Under the pieces are notes generated by a model that had not been told where the DNA came from, ran no database searches, and worked only from the letters and a program-made list of their open reading frames with translations. A DNA stretch of 44,089 nucleotides from Burkholderia sp. LMG 13014 (lineage in GTDB: Bacteria > Pseudomonadota > Gammaproteobacteria > Burkholderiales > Burkholderiaceae), in contig NZ_CAJNKE010000014.1 of NCBI RefSeq assembly GCF_905232215.1, positions 1-44,089 of the forward strand. Reading direction: 5' to 3'. The position numbers and the translations under genes were made by a program. Below are positions 1-8,700 of this stretch, one piece after another (the stretch's first letter is position 1; the number at the start of each line of letters is the position of its first letter).

Positions 1-455
1 AGCGCGAGCAGGGCCGCGATGCGAAGTACGAGGAACGGGGCGTGGGGCGTGCTGTTGAGATCACCGACCCGAGCAAACGCACGCCGGCCAGCGGTGGCGA
101 AGGCAGTCTGAAAGAGGCGCGCGCCAAGACTGATGGCAAGCCGGGCGATGCCGCCGGAAGCAAGGCTTCCGCCGAAGGGCCGGCCGTCACGCCCGTAAGC
201 CCGGATCGCGGAGCGGCAACGAAAGAGGCTCCCGGACGCAGCACGGGCGAGGGTGGTGCAGGCGATGCGCCCACGACCGCGGACCGCCTGCAACGGCTGA
301 ACGAGGGCATGGAGCGCGTGCGCGAAATGCACAAGCGCCTGGTCGACGACTCGACCAGCAGGGCCGATCCGTCCAACCCGTCCAGCGAACCGCGAAAGGA
401 GCAGGACGCCCCGGTGGAGAAACCGGTGGACGATGACAAGACCAGCACCGACTGA
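1..455 (+). CDS. 3' end of an unidentified gene, hydrophilic C-terminal tail
   Basis: An open frame runs in from the left edge (first full codon at base 3) and stops at 455, so only about 150 C-terminal residues are visible. The segment is rich in Gly, Ala, Glu, Lys, Pro and Ser, with no hydrophobic segment. It ends in a short helical stretch (RLQRLNEGMERVREMHKRLV) followed by an acidic disordered tail. This composition suits the disordered tail of a large conjugation or DNA-processing protein, but I cannot name it. A strong intrinsic terminator follows at 478-505, so this is the last gene of its transcription unit. A GTG at 42 could serve as a start, but the frame is open upstream of it and I regard it as internal. 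Confidence 0.6.
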   Translation, partial: REQGRDAKYEERGVGRAVEITDPSKRTPASGGEGSLKEARAKTDGKPGDAAGSKASAEGPAVTPVSPDRGAATKEAPGRSTGEGGAGDAPTTADRLQRLNEGMERVREMHKRLVDDSTSRADPSNPSSEPRKEQDAPVEKPVDDDKTSTD

Positions 456-477
456 TCCCCGCTTCACCACCGCATCG

Positions 478-505
478 AAGGCCCGGGCAACCGGGCCTTT
501 GTTTT
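478..505 (+). terminator. intrinsic terminator after the left-edge gene
   Basis: A 9-bp stem, AAGGCCCGG with CCGGGCCTT, closes a GCAA tetraloop and is followed by TGTTTT. It lies 22 bases after the stop codon at 455. Confidence 0.85.
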
Positions 506-628
506 GGCTGGACCGGCTCGCCAGCAAGCAGGCGTCAGCGGTGTCCCGATGCCTTCGTTTTTTCGCGCACGCCAGCGGTATGCGAGCACCAACATCGAAC
601 CGTAAGTCGTGACCCGATAAAAACCCAG

Positions 629-656
629 AAACGCCCTGAAAACAGGGCGTTTTTTT
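629..656 (+). terminator. second intrinsic terminator
   Basis: ACGCCCTG pairs with CAGGGCGT across an AAAA loop and is followed by six or more T. It lies 12 bases before the -35 box of the next transcription unit and insulates it. The interval 456-763 holds the two terminators, the promoter/operator and no gene. Confidence 0.85.
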
Positions 657-667
657 GTCGTACACGC

Positions 668-717
668 TTGACAGCGGCATCGCCTGGAGCAACAACTAAA
701 GCGTTGGTGCCAACGCT
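668..717 (+). promoter_or_regulatory. promoter with palindromic operator, copy 1
   Basis: A consensus -35 TTGACA (668-673) is followed after 17 bases by a weak -10 candidate AACAAC (691-696). The palindrome AGCGTTGGTGCCAACGCT (8-bp arms, 2-base centre) follows at 700-717 and would cover the transcription start. The same TTGACA-to-palindrome spacing (32 bases) recurs at 5676-5725. I infer an autoregulated or element-wide repressor site; the repressor is not identified. Confidence 0.65.
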
Positions 718-763
718 CACGCCGCAGCCCACTCGCTCTTTAACAACTTGCCCGAGGCCCCTC

Positions 764-1147
764 ATGAACGACTTCCACCGTCGCACCGCCGACATGTCCG
801 AAGCAGACCTTCAGCGCGCTTACCGCGCTTCATCGTTCACCGCATACATCGCCGGTTTTGCGTTCCTGTTAAACCTCACCTTTGCGGTCCTGTCTGCTGC
901 CCACGGACATGCAAGCCTCGCGCTGGTGCTGGCTCGTATCGGTGCAGCAGCGTACACCGGCGCCACGTGGTTCAGCGGCGCGTTCCGCGCGTTCTTGCTT
1001 CGTCACCGCACGTTTGACGCGCGCGCGCTCGACCTGTTCCGTTCACCCCTGGAGTGGTTCCCGTCGCCGCTGGCGAACATCGCCACGATCAACGGTTCAG
1101 GCAATGACGTGCAACTGCTGCCGGCCGACGACCGGTCCGGCAAGTGA
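764..1147 (+). CDS. small membrane protein, first gene of the left operon
   Basis: A 127-aa protein of unknown function. The ATG at 764 follows GAGG at 752-755; ATG 794 is an alternative start. An N-terminal amphipathic stretch precedes two hydrophobic segments at about residues 27-47 and 53-73, then a short, partly charged C-terminus (FDARALDLFRSPLEWFPSPL) that is probably cytoplasmic. It is the first gene after the TTGACA promoter and operator, and heads a run of small membrane or exported proteins. That position, in an element carrying a coupling protein and relaxase, suggests a conjugation-accessory role, but no family is recognised. Confidence 0.6.
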   Translation: MNDFHRRTADMSEADLQRAYRASSFTAYIAGFAFLLNLTFAVLSAAHGHASLALVLARIGAAAYTGATWFSGAFRAFLLRHRTFDARALDLFRSPLEWFPSPLANIATINGSGNDVQLLPADDRSGK

Positions 1148-1162
1148 ACGGGAGCCCACACC

Positions 1163-1567
1163 ATGTACTCCCTCGCACTCAACATCGAGCACGCAGCCGA
1201 CTCGGCTCAAGAACTCCCGGTCACGCTGCCGTGGCTGTCCGCAAAGATCATTCGTCGCGCAACAAAAACGGAAGCACAGCAAGCCCGTGCCCTCGTCCTG
1301 AAACGCGCCCGCGCACGCGCACGCGCTGAACGTCGCACGGCACGTATCGCGCAGCAGGCGCAGGCCGCGGCCAGTGCGGCGGCTTTGCGTCAAATGCTCG
1401 CCGCATGGGACGCATTCCAGGCAGAGGCAACGGCCCAGTTCGAAGAGCGGGCACGCGCGCGACGCTTGGCCCGCCTGCTGCCCGACGTGCAAATCCCCAC
1501 GTCGCTCGCGTGGCAATCGGCCATCGACGGCATCACGTCCACACCTACCGCCGCGGTGAACGCATGA
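1163..1567 (+). CDS. Arg/Ala-rich probable coiled-coil protein
   Basis: A 134-aa protein of unknown function. The start at 1163 follows GGGAG about 10 bases upstream. The middle (about residues 35-105) is almost entirely Ala, Arg, Glu and Gln and should form a long basic helix or coiled coil; there is no signal peptide or membrane segment. Its stop overlaps the next start (ATGA, 1564-1567), so the two are translationally coupled. The basic helix could bind nucleic acid or an acidic partner; that is speculation. Confidence 0.6.
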   Translation: MYSLALNIEHAADSAQELPVTLPWLSAKIIRRATKTEAQQARALVLKRARARARAERRTARIAQQAQAAASAAALRQMLAAWDAFQAEATAQFEERARARRLARLLPDVQIPTSLAWQSAIDGITSTPTAAVNA

Positions 1568-1800
1568 AAATCCCGAACCTGTTCAACGCTCTTCGCTACG
1601 TCCGTCCGGTGCTTTTCGTTGCGCTGGTGACCGTCAGCGCCTGGCAAGCCCTTGCGCTCGTGCGCGAGCCGGCCGACGCCGCACCGGCCCACGGCGTTTT
1701 TGCAACCGTGTCGCTGGTGATCGCCGTCCGCTTGTACGTCGCAAAACGTTCAGGCCTCAACCGCGTGCTGGGCACGCTCAACGAGCGGAGCAAATCATGA
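1564..1800 (+). CDS. 78-aa two-span membrane protein
   Basis: The start is the ATG of the ATGA overlap with the preceding gene, and its own stop overlaps the next start in the same way (1797-1800). Two hydrophobic segments lie at about residues 14-32 and 43-60, separated by a short polar loop, and the C-terminus is basic. Unknown function. The chain of overlapping stops and starts from 1163 to 2207 implies co-expression at fixed ratios, as for subunits of one envelope assembly. Confidence 0.6.
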   Translation: MKIPNLFNALRYVRPVLFVALVTVSAWQALALVREPADAAPAHGVFATVSLVIAVRLYVAKRSGLNRVLGTLNERSKS

Positions 1801-2207
1801 AAAAAGCCCTCCCCATCGCCGCCATGCTGCTGGCCCTGGCGTCGAACGTCCGCGCCGAAAGCGAGGACGCAAAAAAGGCCGAGACGGCCGAGGTCGTGGC
1901 CCTGTCGCTGCTCTTGCAGCAGGCCCAAGCCGCGTTGGCCCCGGCCATCGCGCTGGACGCGTTGCGCAAAGACACGGCCGTCTCGATCGCCGCCATTGAA
2001 GCGTTGATGAAGCACAGCCCCGCCATCGCGGACCCCACGCTGTACTGGCCTGTCGTGCAGAACCTCGACCGGCCCGGCCTGCTTGCGATTGCCCACGCTT
2101 ACCAGGCCGCCACCGTCGCAGCGGCCACCGGGACACTGGGCACCGATGTATGGCTCACGGCGGCGATGTGGGGCGCCAACGGCCTCGTTTCACGGCTCGG
2201 AGGGTGA
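1797..2207 (+). CDS. exported helical protein with signal peptide
   Basis: A 136-aa protein with a clear Sec signal peptide (positive KK, hydrophobic core, cleavage after about residue 20 in VRA-ES). The mature part is mostly Ala/Leu-rich helix with few charges. The start is coupled to the previous gene by ATGA. Probably periplasmic; no family recognised. Its position among small membrane proteins suggests an envelope role in transfer. Confidence 0.6.
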   Translation: MKKALPIAAMLLALASNVRAESEDAKKAETAEVVALSLLLQQAQAALAPAIALDALRKDTAVSIAAIEALMKHSPAIADPTLYWPVVQNLDRPGLLAIAHAYQAATVAAATGTLGTDVWLTAAMWGANGLVSRLGG

Positions 2208-2211
2208 GGCC

Positions 2212-2406
2212 ATGAACAACATCGCCAAACACGGCCTGCTGCTTGCCGTTCTCCTCGTGTTCACGGGCCTGCTGTTCACCGTGCTCAACCACGCGCAATC
2301 GAACTCCAACGCTTTCAACCTGGGTTGCATCGTGGCCGCGGCGGCTCTTACGTTCTGCGTTCACATGCTTCTGAAAGACGAACCCAGCCGGGGCGAGGGG
2401 AAGTGA
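2212..2406 (+). CDS. 64-aa two-span membrane protein
   Basis: The ATG at 2212 is preceded by a strong GGAGG at 2199-2203. Two hydrophobic segments (about residues 9-27 and 36-53) end in a charged tail (KDEPSRGEGK). The stop at 2406 lies two bases before the next start. Unknown function, same operon as its neighbours. Confidence 0.6.
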   Translation: MNNIAKHGLLLAVLLVFTGLLFTVLNHAQSNSNAFNLGCIVAAAALTFCVHMLLKDEPSRGEGK

Positions 2407-2408
2407 TC

Positions 2409-3434
2409 ATGCGGACACTCGCCATCGCCATGCTGCTCGCTGTCCCCGCGTTCTGCACCGCGGCCCCGTTGCCGACGGCGGACGAACTGCGGTCGTTGTT
2501 CGTGGTGGAGAACCCACCGCTCGACAGCCATCTGTTCGGTGCGCTGCTGATCCGCAACCAACTCGACGTTCGACCGTCGCTCGCGTGCGATCTGCGCAAG
2601 GCCCATCCGACCGTGTTGATCCTGAGCGACCAGGAGGGCGGCGTTGTGCGAAACCTGAAAAATCAGGAGGCACCGCCGCCCGCCTGGGACGCCGCAGCGA
2701 TGACGCCCGCCGCGTTCGGCGCGCAAGTCGAACGGGCCGGCAAGGTGCTGGTCAACGCGTGCATCGACGTTGACAACGCCCCGGTGGCCGAAGTGTTCGA
2801 CAAAGACCGCAGTTATTCGAACGACCCGCGACAGGCCGCAGCGATCGCGGCCCGCTTTGCCAACGCGATGCAGTCCGCGGGCGTCGCCCCGGTGTTGAAG
2901 CATTACCCGGGGAAAACGGCCGTCTGCCGGCCCGTCACTTCGTTGCCGGGTTTCGAGTTGCGAAAGGGCAGCCATGAAGTCGAGCGATGCGATGGTTCAG
3001 CCGCCGCCGTGTGGGCCATGGCCGACGCCTTCCCGCTGAACGCGGCCCCGATCGTCATGCTGTCGAACCGCGTCTACCCGAGCGTGTCGCTGCTGCCCGC
3101 CGTGCTCGACCCGGTGTACGTCCAGCACTTGCGCGCTGCGGGCTTTCGCGGCCTGGTGATGTCCGACGCGCTGTGGGAGGTGTCGAACCGGCCCGAGGCG
3201 GTCGTGCAAGCGCTCAAAAGCGTCGACGTGGTGGTCGTCTCGACTCCGCGCCGTGTCGACGAGGCCATCCCGCTCATCATCGGCGCGTTGCAGAACGGCG
3301 CGCTGGACCCCAACGACATGCGCGCCAGGATCGACCGTGTGGCCGCGTTCAAGACCGCGGCGATCGCCCGGCGCAAGACCTCGCCCATCGACTTTTCCTC
3401 GTCGTTGGGTCTCATTCACCCCGACCGACACTGA
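2409..3434 (+). CDS. exported GH3 / NagZ-like glycoside hydrolase homologue
   Basis: A 341-aa protein with a Sec signal peptide of about 18 residues, then a glycoside hydrolase family 3 barrel of the beta-N-acetylhexosaminidase (NagZ) type. Visible family landmarks are SDQEGG near residue 73, KHYPG near 164 and SDAL near 252, the last corresponding to the nucleophile Asp of NagZ (SDDL). The KHYPG segment normally continues G-H-G-D-T-x-x-D-S-H, carrying the general acid/base Asp-His dyad. Here it reads KHYPGKTAVCRPVTSLP, so that dyad is missing. The protein may bind peptidoglycan or muropeptides without normal NagZ catalysis, or use other residues. Unlike cytoplasmic NagZ it is exported, which fits local cell-wall remodelling during transfer (inference). 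The start at 2409 follows the previous stop by two bases. Confidence 0.75.
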   Translation: MRTLAIAMLLAVPAFCTAAPLPTADELRSLFVVENPPLDSHLFGALLIRNQLDVRPSLACDLRKAHPTVLILSDQEGGVVRNLKNQEAPPPAWDAAAMTPAAFGAQVERAGKVLVNACIDVDNAPVAEVFDKDRSYSNDPRQAAAIAARFANAMQSAGVAPVLKHYPGKTAVCRPVTSLPGFELRKGSHEVERCDGSAAAVWAMADAFPLNAAPIVMLSNRVYPSVSLLPAVLDPVYVQHLRAAGFRGLVMSDALWEVSNRPEAVVQALKSVDVVVVSTPRRVDEAIPLIIGALQNGALDPNDMRARIDRVAAFKTAAIARRKTSPIDFSSSLGLIHPDRH

Positions 3435-3447
3435 CCTGGAGACCACC

Positions 3448-3882
3448 ATGCGCAACCTCATCACCACCATCTCCGCCGCGCTGATCGCGCTCACGGCCCT
3501 GCTCACCGCCCCAGCGCACGCGCAAGTCATCAGCTCGCAGGGCTACTACCAGACGGCCACGTCCGGCGGTTGCACCGCGGTGTTTTTCTCGCTCACGACG
3601 TACGACGCGCGCATTGCGTCGGCGTCTGGCAGTTTCACGGACTGGACGAAGATCACCGACACGTGCGGGCTGGCCCCCAGCAGCCAGGCCGACTTTGCGG
3701 GCATGGGCTACTGCACCGCCGGTCCGGTGTCGGACTCCGCGTGGTGCTCTGTGAGCGGCGCCGTCATCCGGTCGTGGACCGTTTTCCCGAACTGCTCGCG
3801 TCAACTCGTCAGCGTGACCGACGGCGCGGTGTACAGCGGCAACCCGGCCGCCGCGTGCGTTGGTGCTGTGAACACCAACTGA
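3448..3882 (+). CDS. small secreted cysteine-containing protein
   Basis: A 144-aa protein with a signal peptide (core LITTISAALIALTALL, cleavage after AHA near residue 25). The mature domain is Ser/Thr/Ala-rich with six well-spaced cysteines, consistent with disulphide-bonded periplasmic or surface protein. ATG 3448 follows GGAG at 3438-3441. No family recognised. It lies 13 bases after the GH3-like gene and 13 before the next gene, in the same operon. Confidence 0.6.
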   Translation: MRNLITTISAALIALTALLTAPAHAQVISSQGYYQTATSGGCTAVFFSLTTYDARIASASGSFTDWTKITDTCGLAPSSQADFAGMGYCTAGPVSDSAWCSVSGAVIRSWTVFPNCSRQLVSVTDGAVYSGNPAAACVGAVNTN

Positions 3883-3895
3883 CTAGGAGACCGTC

Positions 3896-5563
3896 ATGAG
3901 CACCACGCATTTGCACACGCAAAACGCCTCGGTCGGCAGCGGCGACGAGCGCGACGATGCCACCCGTGAGGCGGTGGCGAAGGCCGAGGAACGTGCAAGG
4001 CAATACAGCGATCGAGGCATCACGTACCGGTTGATTGCCGTTCTTTCGTATGTCCTGGCGGCCATTGCCTTCCTTTGCCTGTTCATCTGCCTCCGCAACC
4101 ACCCGTGGGCCGCGGGGGTGATCGGCTTTGGCATTATCGGCGCTACCGCCGTGGCCGTCCGGGTCGCGACCAGCAGATGGAAGGCTTGCCGCGCGGTGGT
4201 TGAAGAGGAGCGTGACGAAGCGGCCCGGCTGGTGGGCGACATTGTGCTGGGCGGCGATGAGGCCGCGGACGACGACCGGCCCACGAACCAGCACGACGAC
4301 GACGATGAGGACGACGACGATGAGGACGACGACGAGGACCACGCAATCGACTCGGACATCGCGCTCGACCGTTTCACCGACCGGGCGATGCGCCACGGCC
4401 GCCGCGCGGCGACGTGGCTGCTGATCGGCGCGCTGGCCGAGGTCGGGGTGCTCACCGGGGACTGCTACGCCATAGCGCCGGTGCACTCGTTCTGGTTGAT
4501 TGTGCTCACCACGATGATGACGAGCGCCGCCATGTTCACGATCGCCGGGCTGATCAAAATCCGCTGGGACCGGCATCGCGAGCGCATGGAGAGCGTGCTG
4601 CAGGACGCGATGGTGTGGCGCAGTGACGTGCAACAGAAAGAACGGGACAAGGCCGACGCGCTGGCGCAGCATTACCGCGATCGCGCGGACGAAGATCAAC
4701 GCGAAGCGCTGGCCGCCGAACTGACCTGGAACGTCGGCCCGGCACCGGTGTACATCGACGCCGAGGGCCAACGCCACCCGACGGCCGAGCAGATCGCACT
4801 CGAGAAGCACGCGCGGCGCGAGTTCGGCGACCTCTTCGACTCGCTGGACGGGCCGGACGAGCAGCACGACGACGTGGAGTCGGACGACGTCCCCGTGGTG
4901 CCTGCGGTGCGTGCCTGGATGCAGCACTGGGCCGACATGAAGCCGGTTCGGCAACCGCGACCAGCACGGCTCGTGAAACGGCACAGCGACGCCGAGGGTC
5001 GGCGGCTTGAACGCGAACTGTGCCGGGCCATCAATAAGCACTGGACGGGCGCGTTTCACAAGTTGCTCGACGAGGGCGCGGACCCCAACGGATTCAACGG
5101 CAGCGGCAAGCCGTTGCGCATCGCTCTGCTGCGCGGACGGACGGAGTACATCAGTTGGCTTCTGGCGTTGGGCGCGGACCCCAACGGGCAGTGCTACGGC
5201 CGCACCATGCTCACGATCTTGACGAGGCAAATCGAAGATTATATCGACGAGGGCGCTGGTGAAGGCGACGACTTTGAATGGCCGGAGCGCATTGAAATGC
5301 TCTCGCGATGGGGCGCGAACCCGCACGTCGAAAACCAGTGGTACGACGAGGACGACGAAAGCGAAGGACCGACCGCCTGGCCGTTCATCCTGAAGCGCCC
5401 GGTGATTTATGAGGCGTACATGAAAGGTCGCAACGCCTGGCTGCAGGCCGACCGCGACGCGTTGACGTTGCTCGACGAAGCACGGGAGCGCGCGGAACTC
5501 GAGGCGTTCGCCGACGAAGCCGCTGCCCTGCTGAACCAGGCGCGCGGCATGGGACCGGCCTGA
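3896..5563 (+). CDS. four-span membrane protein with acidic tract and ankyrin-like repeats
   Basis: A 555-aa protein. There are two hydrophobic hairpins: about residues 45-66 and 70-92, then about 180-197 and 202-222. Between them, at about residues 133-152, lies an extreme run of Asp/Glu. After the second hairpin comes a charged helical region. A C-terminal region (about 375-470) then carries two or three ankyrin-type units, each containing L-L-D/A-x-G-A-D-P-N (residues near 395 and 428). The layout suggests a membrane scaffold with a cytoplasmic protein-binding domain. ATG 3896 follows AGGAG at 3883-3888. It is the last gene before a terminator. No known conjugation protein with this architecture comes to mind. 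Confidence 0.65.
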   Translation: MSTTHLHTQNASVGSGDERDDATREAVAKAEERARQYSDRGITYRLIAVLSYVLAAIAFLCLFICLRNHPWAAGVIGFGIIGATAVAVRVATSRWKACRAVVEEERDEAARLVGDIVLGGDEAADDDRPTNQHDDDDEDDDDEDDDEDHAIDSDIALDRFTDRAMRHGRRAATWLLIGALAEVGVLTGDCYAIAPVHSFWLIVLTTMMTSAAMFTIAGLIKIRWDRHRERMESVLQDAMVWRSDVQQKERDKADALAQHYRDRADEDQREALAAELTWNVGPAPVYIDAEGQRHPTAEQIALEKHARREFGDLFDSLDGPDEQHDDVESDDVPVVPAVRAWMQHWADMKPVRQPRPARLVKRHSDAEGRRLERELCRAINKHWTGAFHKLLDEGADPNGFNGSGKPLRIALLRGRTEYISWLLALGADPNGQCYGRTMLTILTRQIEDYIDEGAGEGDDFEWPERIEMLSRWGANPHVENQWYDEDDESEGPTAWPFILKRPVIYEAYMKGRNAWLQADRDALTLLDEARERAELEAFADEAAALLNQARGMGPA

Positions 5564-5596
5564 CGCCGTGGCGATCGGCGCGTAAGCGAGTGAACA

Positions 5597-5622
5597 GGGC
5601 GGCGCAAGCCGCCCATTTTTTT
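5597..5622 (+). terminator. intrinsic terminator of the left operon
   Basis: GGGCGG and CCGCCC pair around CGCAAG and are followed by A and seven T. It lies 34 bases after the stop at 5563. A second, weaker GC stem with a T run follows at 5642-5663. Confidence 0.85.
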
Positions 5623-5675
5623 GCCCGTTCGACCAGGCCAGCCCCCGATTTTCAGGGGTTTTTGGCCGCACACCG

Positions 5676-5725
5676 TTGACATCGAGGCCGGCTGGAGCGA
5701 CAACTAAAGCGTTGGTGCAAACGCT
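5676..5725 (+). promoter_or_regulatory. promoter with palindromic operator, copy 2
   Basis: TTGACA (5676-5681), 17 bases, then GACAAC (5699-5704) as a weak -10, then the operator AGCGTTGGTGCAAACGCT (5708-5725), one mismatch from the perfect palindrome at 700-717. The block from TGGAGC to the operator is nearly identical to copy 1. The last operator bases also form the 5' strand of the outer stem of the following leader. Confidence 0.65.
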
Positions 5726-5798
5726 CCAGTGCCCGCAGGCAATGCGGGTTCGTGCGTACCAGACCGCCGGTCTGCTCTACGCTCGGAGCCTTTGCATG
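5720..5798 (+). promoter_or_regulatory. structured 5' leader, copy A (autotransporter)
   Basis: In order: GCTCC (5723-5727); GTG followed by hairpin CCCGCA/TGCGGG (5732-5748); GTACC (5756-5760); hairpin AGACC-gcc-GGTCT (5761-5773); GGAGC (5785-5789), which contains the Shine-Dalgarno and can pair with GCTCC; ATG at 5796. It is one of six such leaders in the window and lies within about 15 bases of the predicted transcription start. The outer pairing would occlude the ribosome site. Confidence 0.6.
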
Positions 5799-8700
5799 CA
5801 ACGCATCAACCCCTCGTTCAACCTTCGCCGTTCCGCCGTCAGCCTGGCCGTCCTCACGGCCGTCGCGCTCACCGTCCCGGCCCACGCGCAAGTTTCCGTC
5901 ACCGCTTCGCAGCCGACGCTTGACCTCAACGGCGGAAACGGCGTCACGATCGGACCCGACAGCACCACGGTCATCGGCACCGTGACCAATAGCGGCATCG
6001 ACGACGGCGGCAGTGACGCCGACGGTGTGGACACCAGCGCGGCCATCCGCACGTTCGACAACCCAACCGGCTCGACGATCAAGGGCAACCTGTACGGCGT
6101 GAACAACACTGGCCCGATCACGACGATGACAAACGAAGGCACGGTAGAAGCGATCCCGACGCAGCCCGGCGTGTTCAACGGAGCCACCGGTTCCATCAAC
6201 ACGCTCACGAACGGCGCGACCGGCACGATCGTCCAGTTCGAAAACCAGGGCAGCATCGACGCGATGAACAACGACGGCCTGGTCACCGCACCCGGCCCCT
6301 ACGCCGCGGTGCAGAACGACGCGGGCGCAACCACCACGGCGTTCACGAACGGCCCGACGGGCGAAGTGACCAGCACGAACGCGGACGCCTTGGCGAACGA
6401 CGGCACCATGCCGATCGTGACGAACAACGGCAAAATCCTGTCGACCCACGGCGACGGTGTGAACTCAAGCCAGCCCACCAGTTTCGTCGACACGCTCACG
6501 AACAACAACCTGATTTCCGGTTCCACCGGCGTCGACGCGGGCGGCACGTTCAACAACTTGAACAACACCGCCACCGGCGCGATCAACGGCACGGGCACAG
6601 CCGCCGTCGTGATCGAACCCGGCACCAGCACAAACGTGAACGACGCGGGCGTCATCGCGGGCACCGACGGCAGCGCCGACGGCCTTGATGTCAACGGTTC
6701 CGGGAACGTCAGCGTCACCGGCAGCGGGTCCATCGCGTCGACCGGGGGCGTGGGCATGAGCATCGGCGCGGGCGCGAACGCACGCCTGGCGATGCAAGAC
6801 ACTTCCAGCGTTTCCGGTTCGAGCGCTGGCGTGCAGGACAGCGGCGACCTGTTTCTCACCATGAGCGATACGAGCACGTTGTCGAGCACCAACGGCTCGG
6901 CGCTGAACGTGCTGGCCGGCGCGAGCGCGACCGTGAGCACCGACCGCGGCACGACCATCACCGCCGCAGGCGTGGCCCCGACGATCGACGTGGCCGGCAA
7001 CGCGGCGCTGACGCTGCGCGGCACGTTGAGCAACACCGGCACCGGCGCAGCGCTGCAACTCGAGTCGACGGCCCAAGCCGCGATCGAGTTGGACGGCCAG
7101 GTGCAAGGTGCGATCAACAACCTGTCGCCGAACGCGCTCGTGTTGACCGGCTCGTCGGACTACACGAACGGCAACACGGCAGGCGGTGAGCAAGGCCTGC
7201 TCACCGGCGTCAACGGCGAGCAGTCGGTCATCAACAGCGTCGGGCAAGACCTGATGCTGAACCGCAACGTCGTGCTCGACGACACGGTGAACCTGGGTTC
7301 GAACACCCTGAGCGTCGGCGCGGGCGGCAACCTGGTGGCGTTCCGCCAGGTGGACGTGAACGGAAACGTCGACGTTCAGGCCGGGGCCACGTTCACGTCG
7401 CAGGTACAGAGCGCCGACGCGTATGGCCGCCTGATGGTCAGCGGCAACGCAACCACCGAAGCCGGTTCCACCGTCGCGCTCAAACCGCTCACGGCGTACA
7501 ACCCGACCGCGGGCCAGCGGTTCGACCTCATCAGCGCCGCGGGCACCGGCTCGTACAACACCGGTGCGATCACGGCCAGCGTGGATGGCTTCAACGGCAC
7601 CGTCACGCCGTCGACCGTCACGCACGACGGCCGCACGGACCTCGTGGTCACGTTGAGCAACACGTCGACGATCAGCACCGGAACCGGCACGTCGACCACC
7701 ACCACGCCCAGCAACACGACGACCACCGAACCGTCGGCGCCGGACTCCACCACGACCACGACCAGCCCGACCACGACCACGGGCACCACGACCACCACCA
7801 CGCCAGCCGTGGCCGATGTGGCGACCTCGCCCGTCGCACGGGCCGCGCTCAACGGTGTGCTCGCTTACACCGGCTGGACGCCGGGCCTGCTGAACACGTA
7901 CAACGCGGCCGTTGCAGCAGCGGCGACGAGCCCGGCGCAAGCAAACGCGGCCGGCGCACAACTCGCGCCGACCTCGCGCGCCGTGGGCGCTGGCCTCGTG
8001 CGCAGCATGGCCGACGGCCTGGCGTCGACCATCGGCGCTCGTGCCGACTCGACCCGGAACGACGTGAGCCAGCAGTGGACCGTGTGGGGCCAAGGCGTGG
8101 GCGGGGCAGCGCAACAGAACGGCAGCGCGGGCGTCGACGGTTACACCATGGGCTACGGCGGCATCGTCGTCGGTGCCGACCGCGCCGTGGGCGATCGGGC
8201 GCGTGTCGGTGCGATGCTCTCGTACGTGAACGGATCGGCGAACGCCACGGGCGACGCCGGTCAGCACGTCGGTGTGAACGCGCTGGGCCTGACCGCCTAC
8301 GGTTCGTACGGCAAGACGTGGTACGTGAACGGCAGCGTGGGCGTGTCCGAAAACGAGTTCAGCGAAAGCCGCAGCGTCGCATTTCCGGGCGTGAACGCAG
8401 GGGCGTCGGCGCACTTTCACGGTGAGGCCGTGACCGCCAACCTGGAGACCGGCCTGCCGATCGCGCTGGCGCACGGCGTGACCGTCACGCCCTACGCCGG
8501 CCTCTCGGCGATGTACGTCAACCAGCACGCGTACACCGAGGGCGACGGCGGTGCCGGCGTGGCCCTGAACGTCAGCGGTGCGAGCACGACCGACGTGCGC
8601 AGCACGCTGGGCGTAAAGGTCGAGCAGGCGTTCGACACGAAAGCCGGCACGATCGAGCCCGAACTGCGCCTCGCCTACGTGCATGACTTCAACGGTTCGA

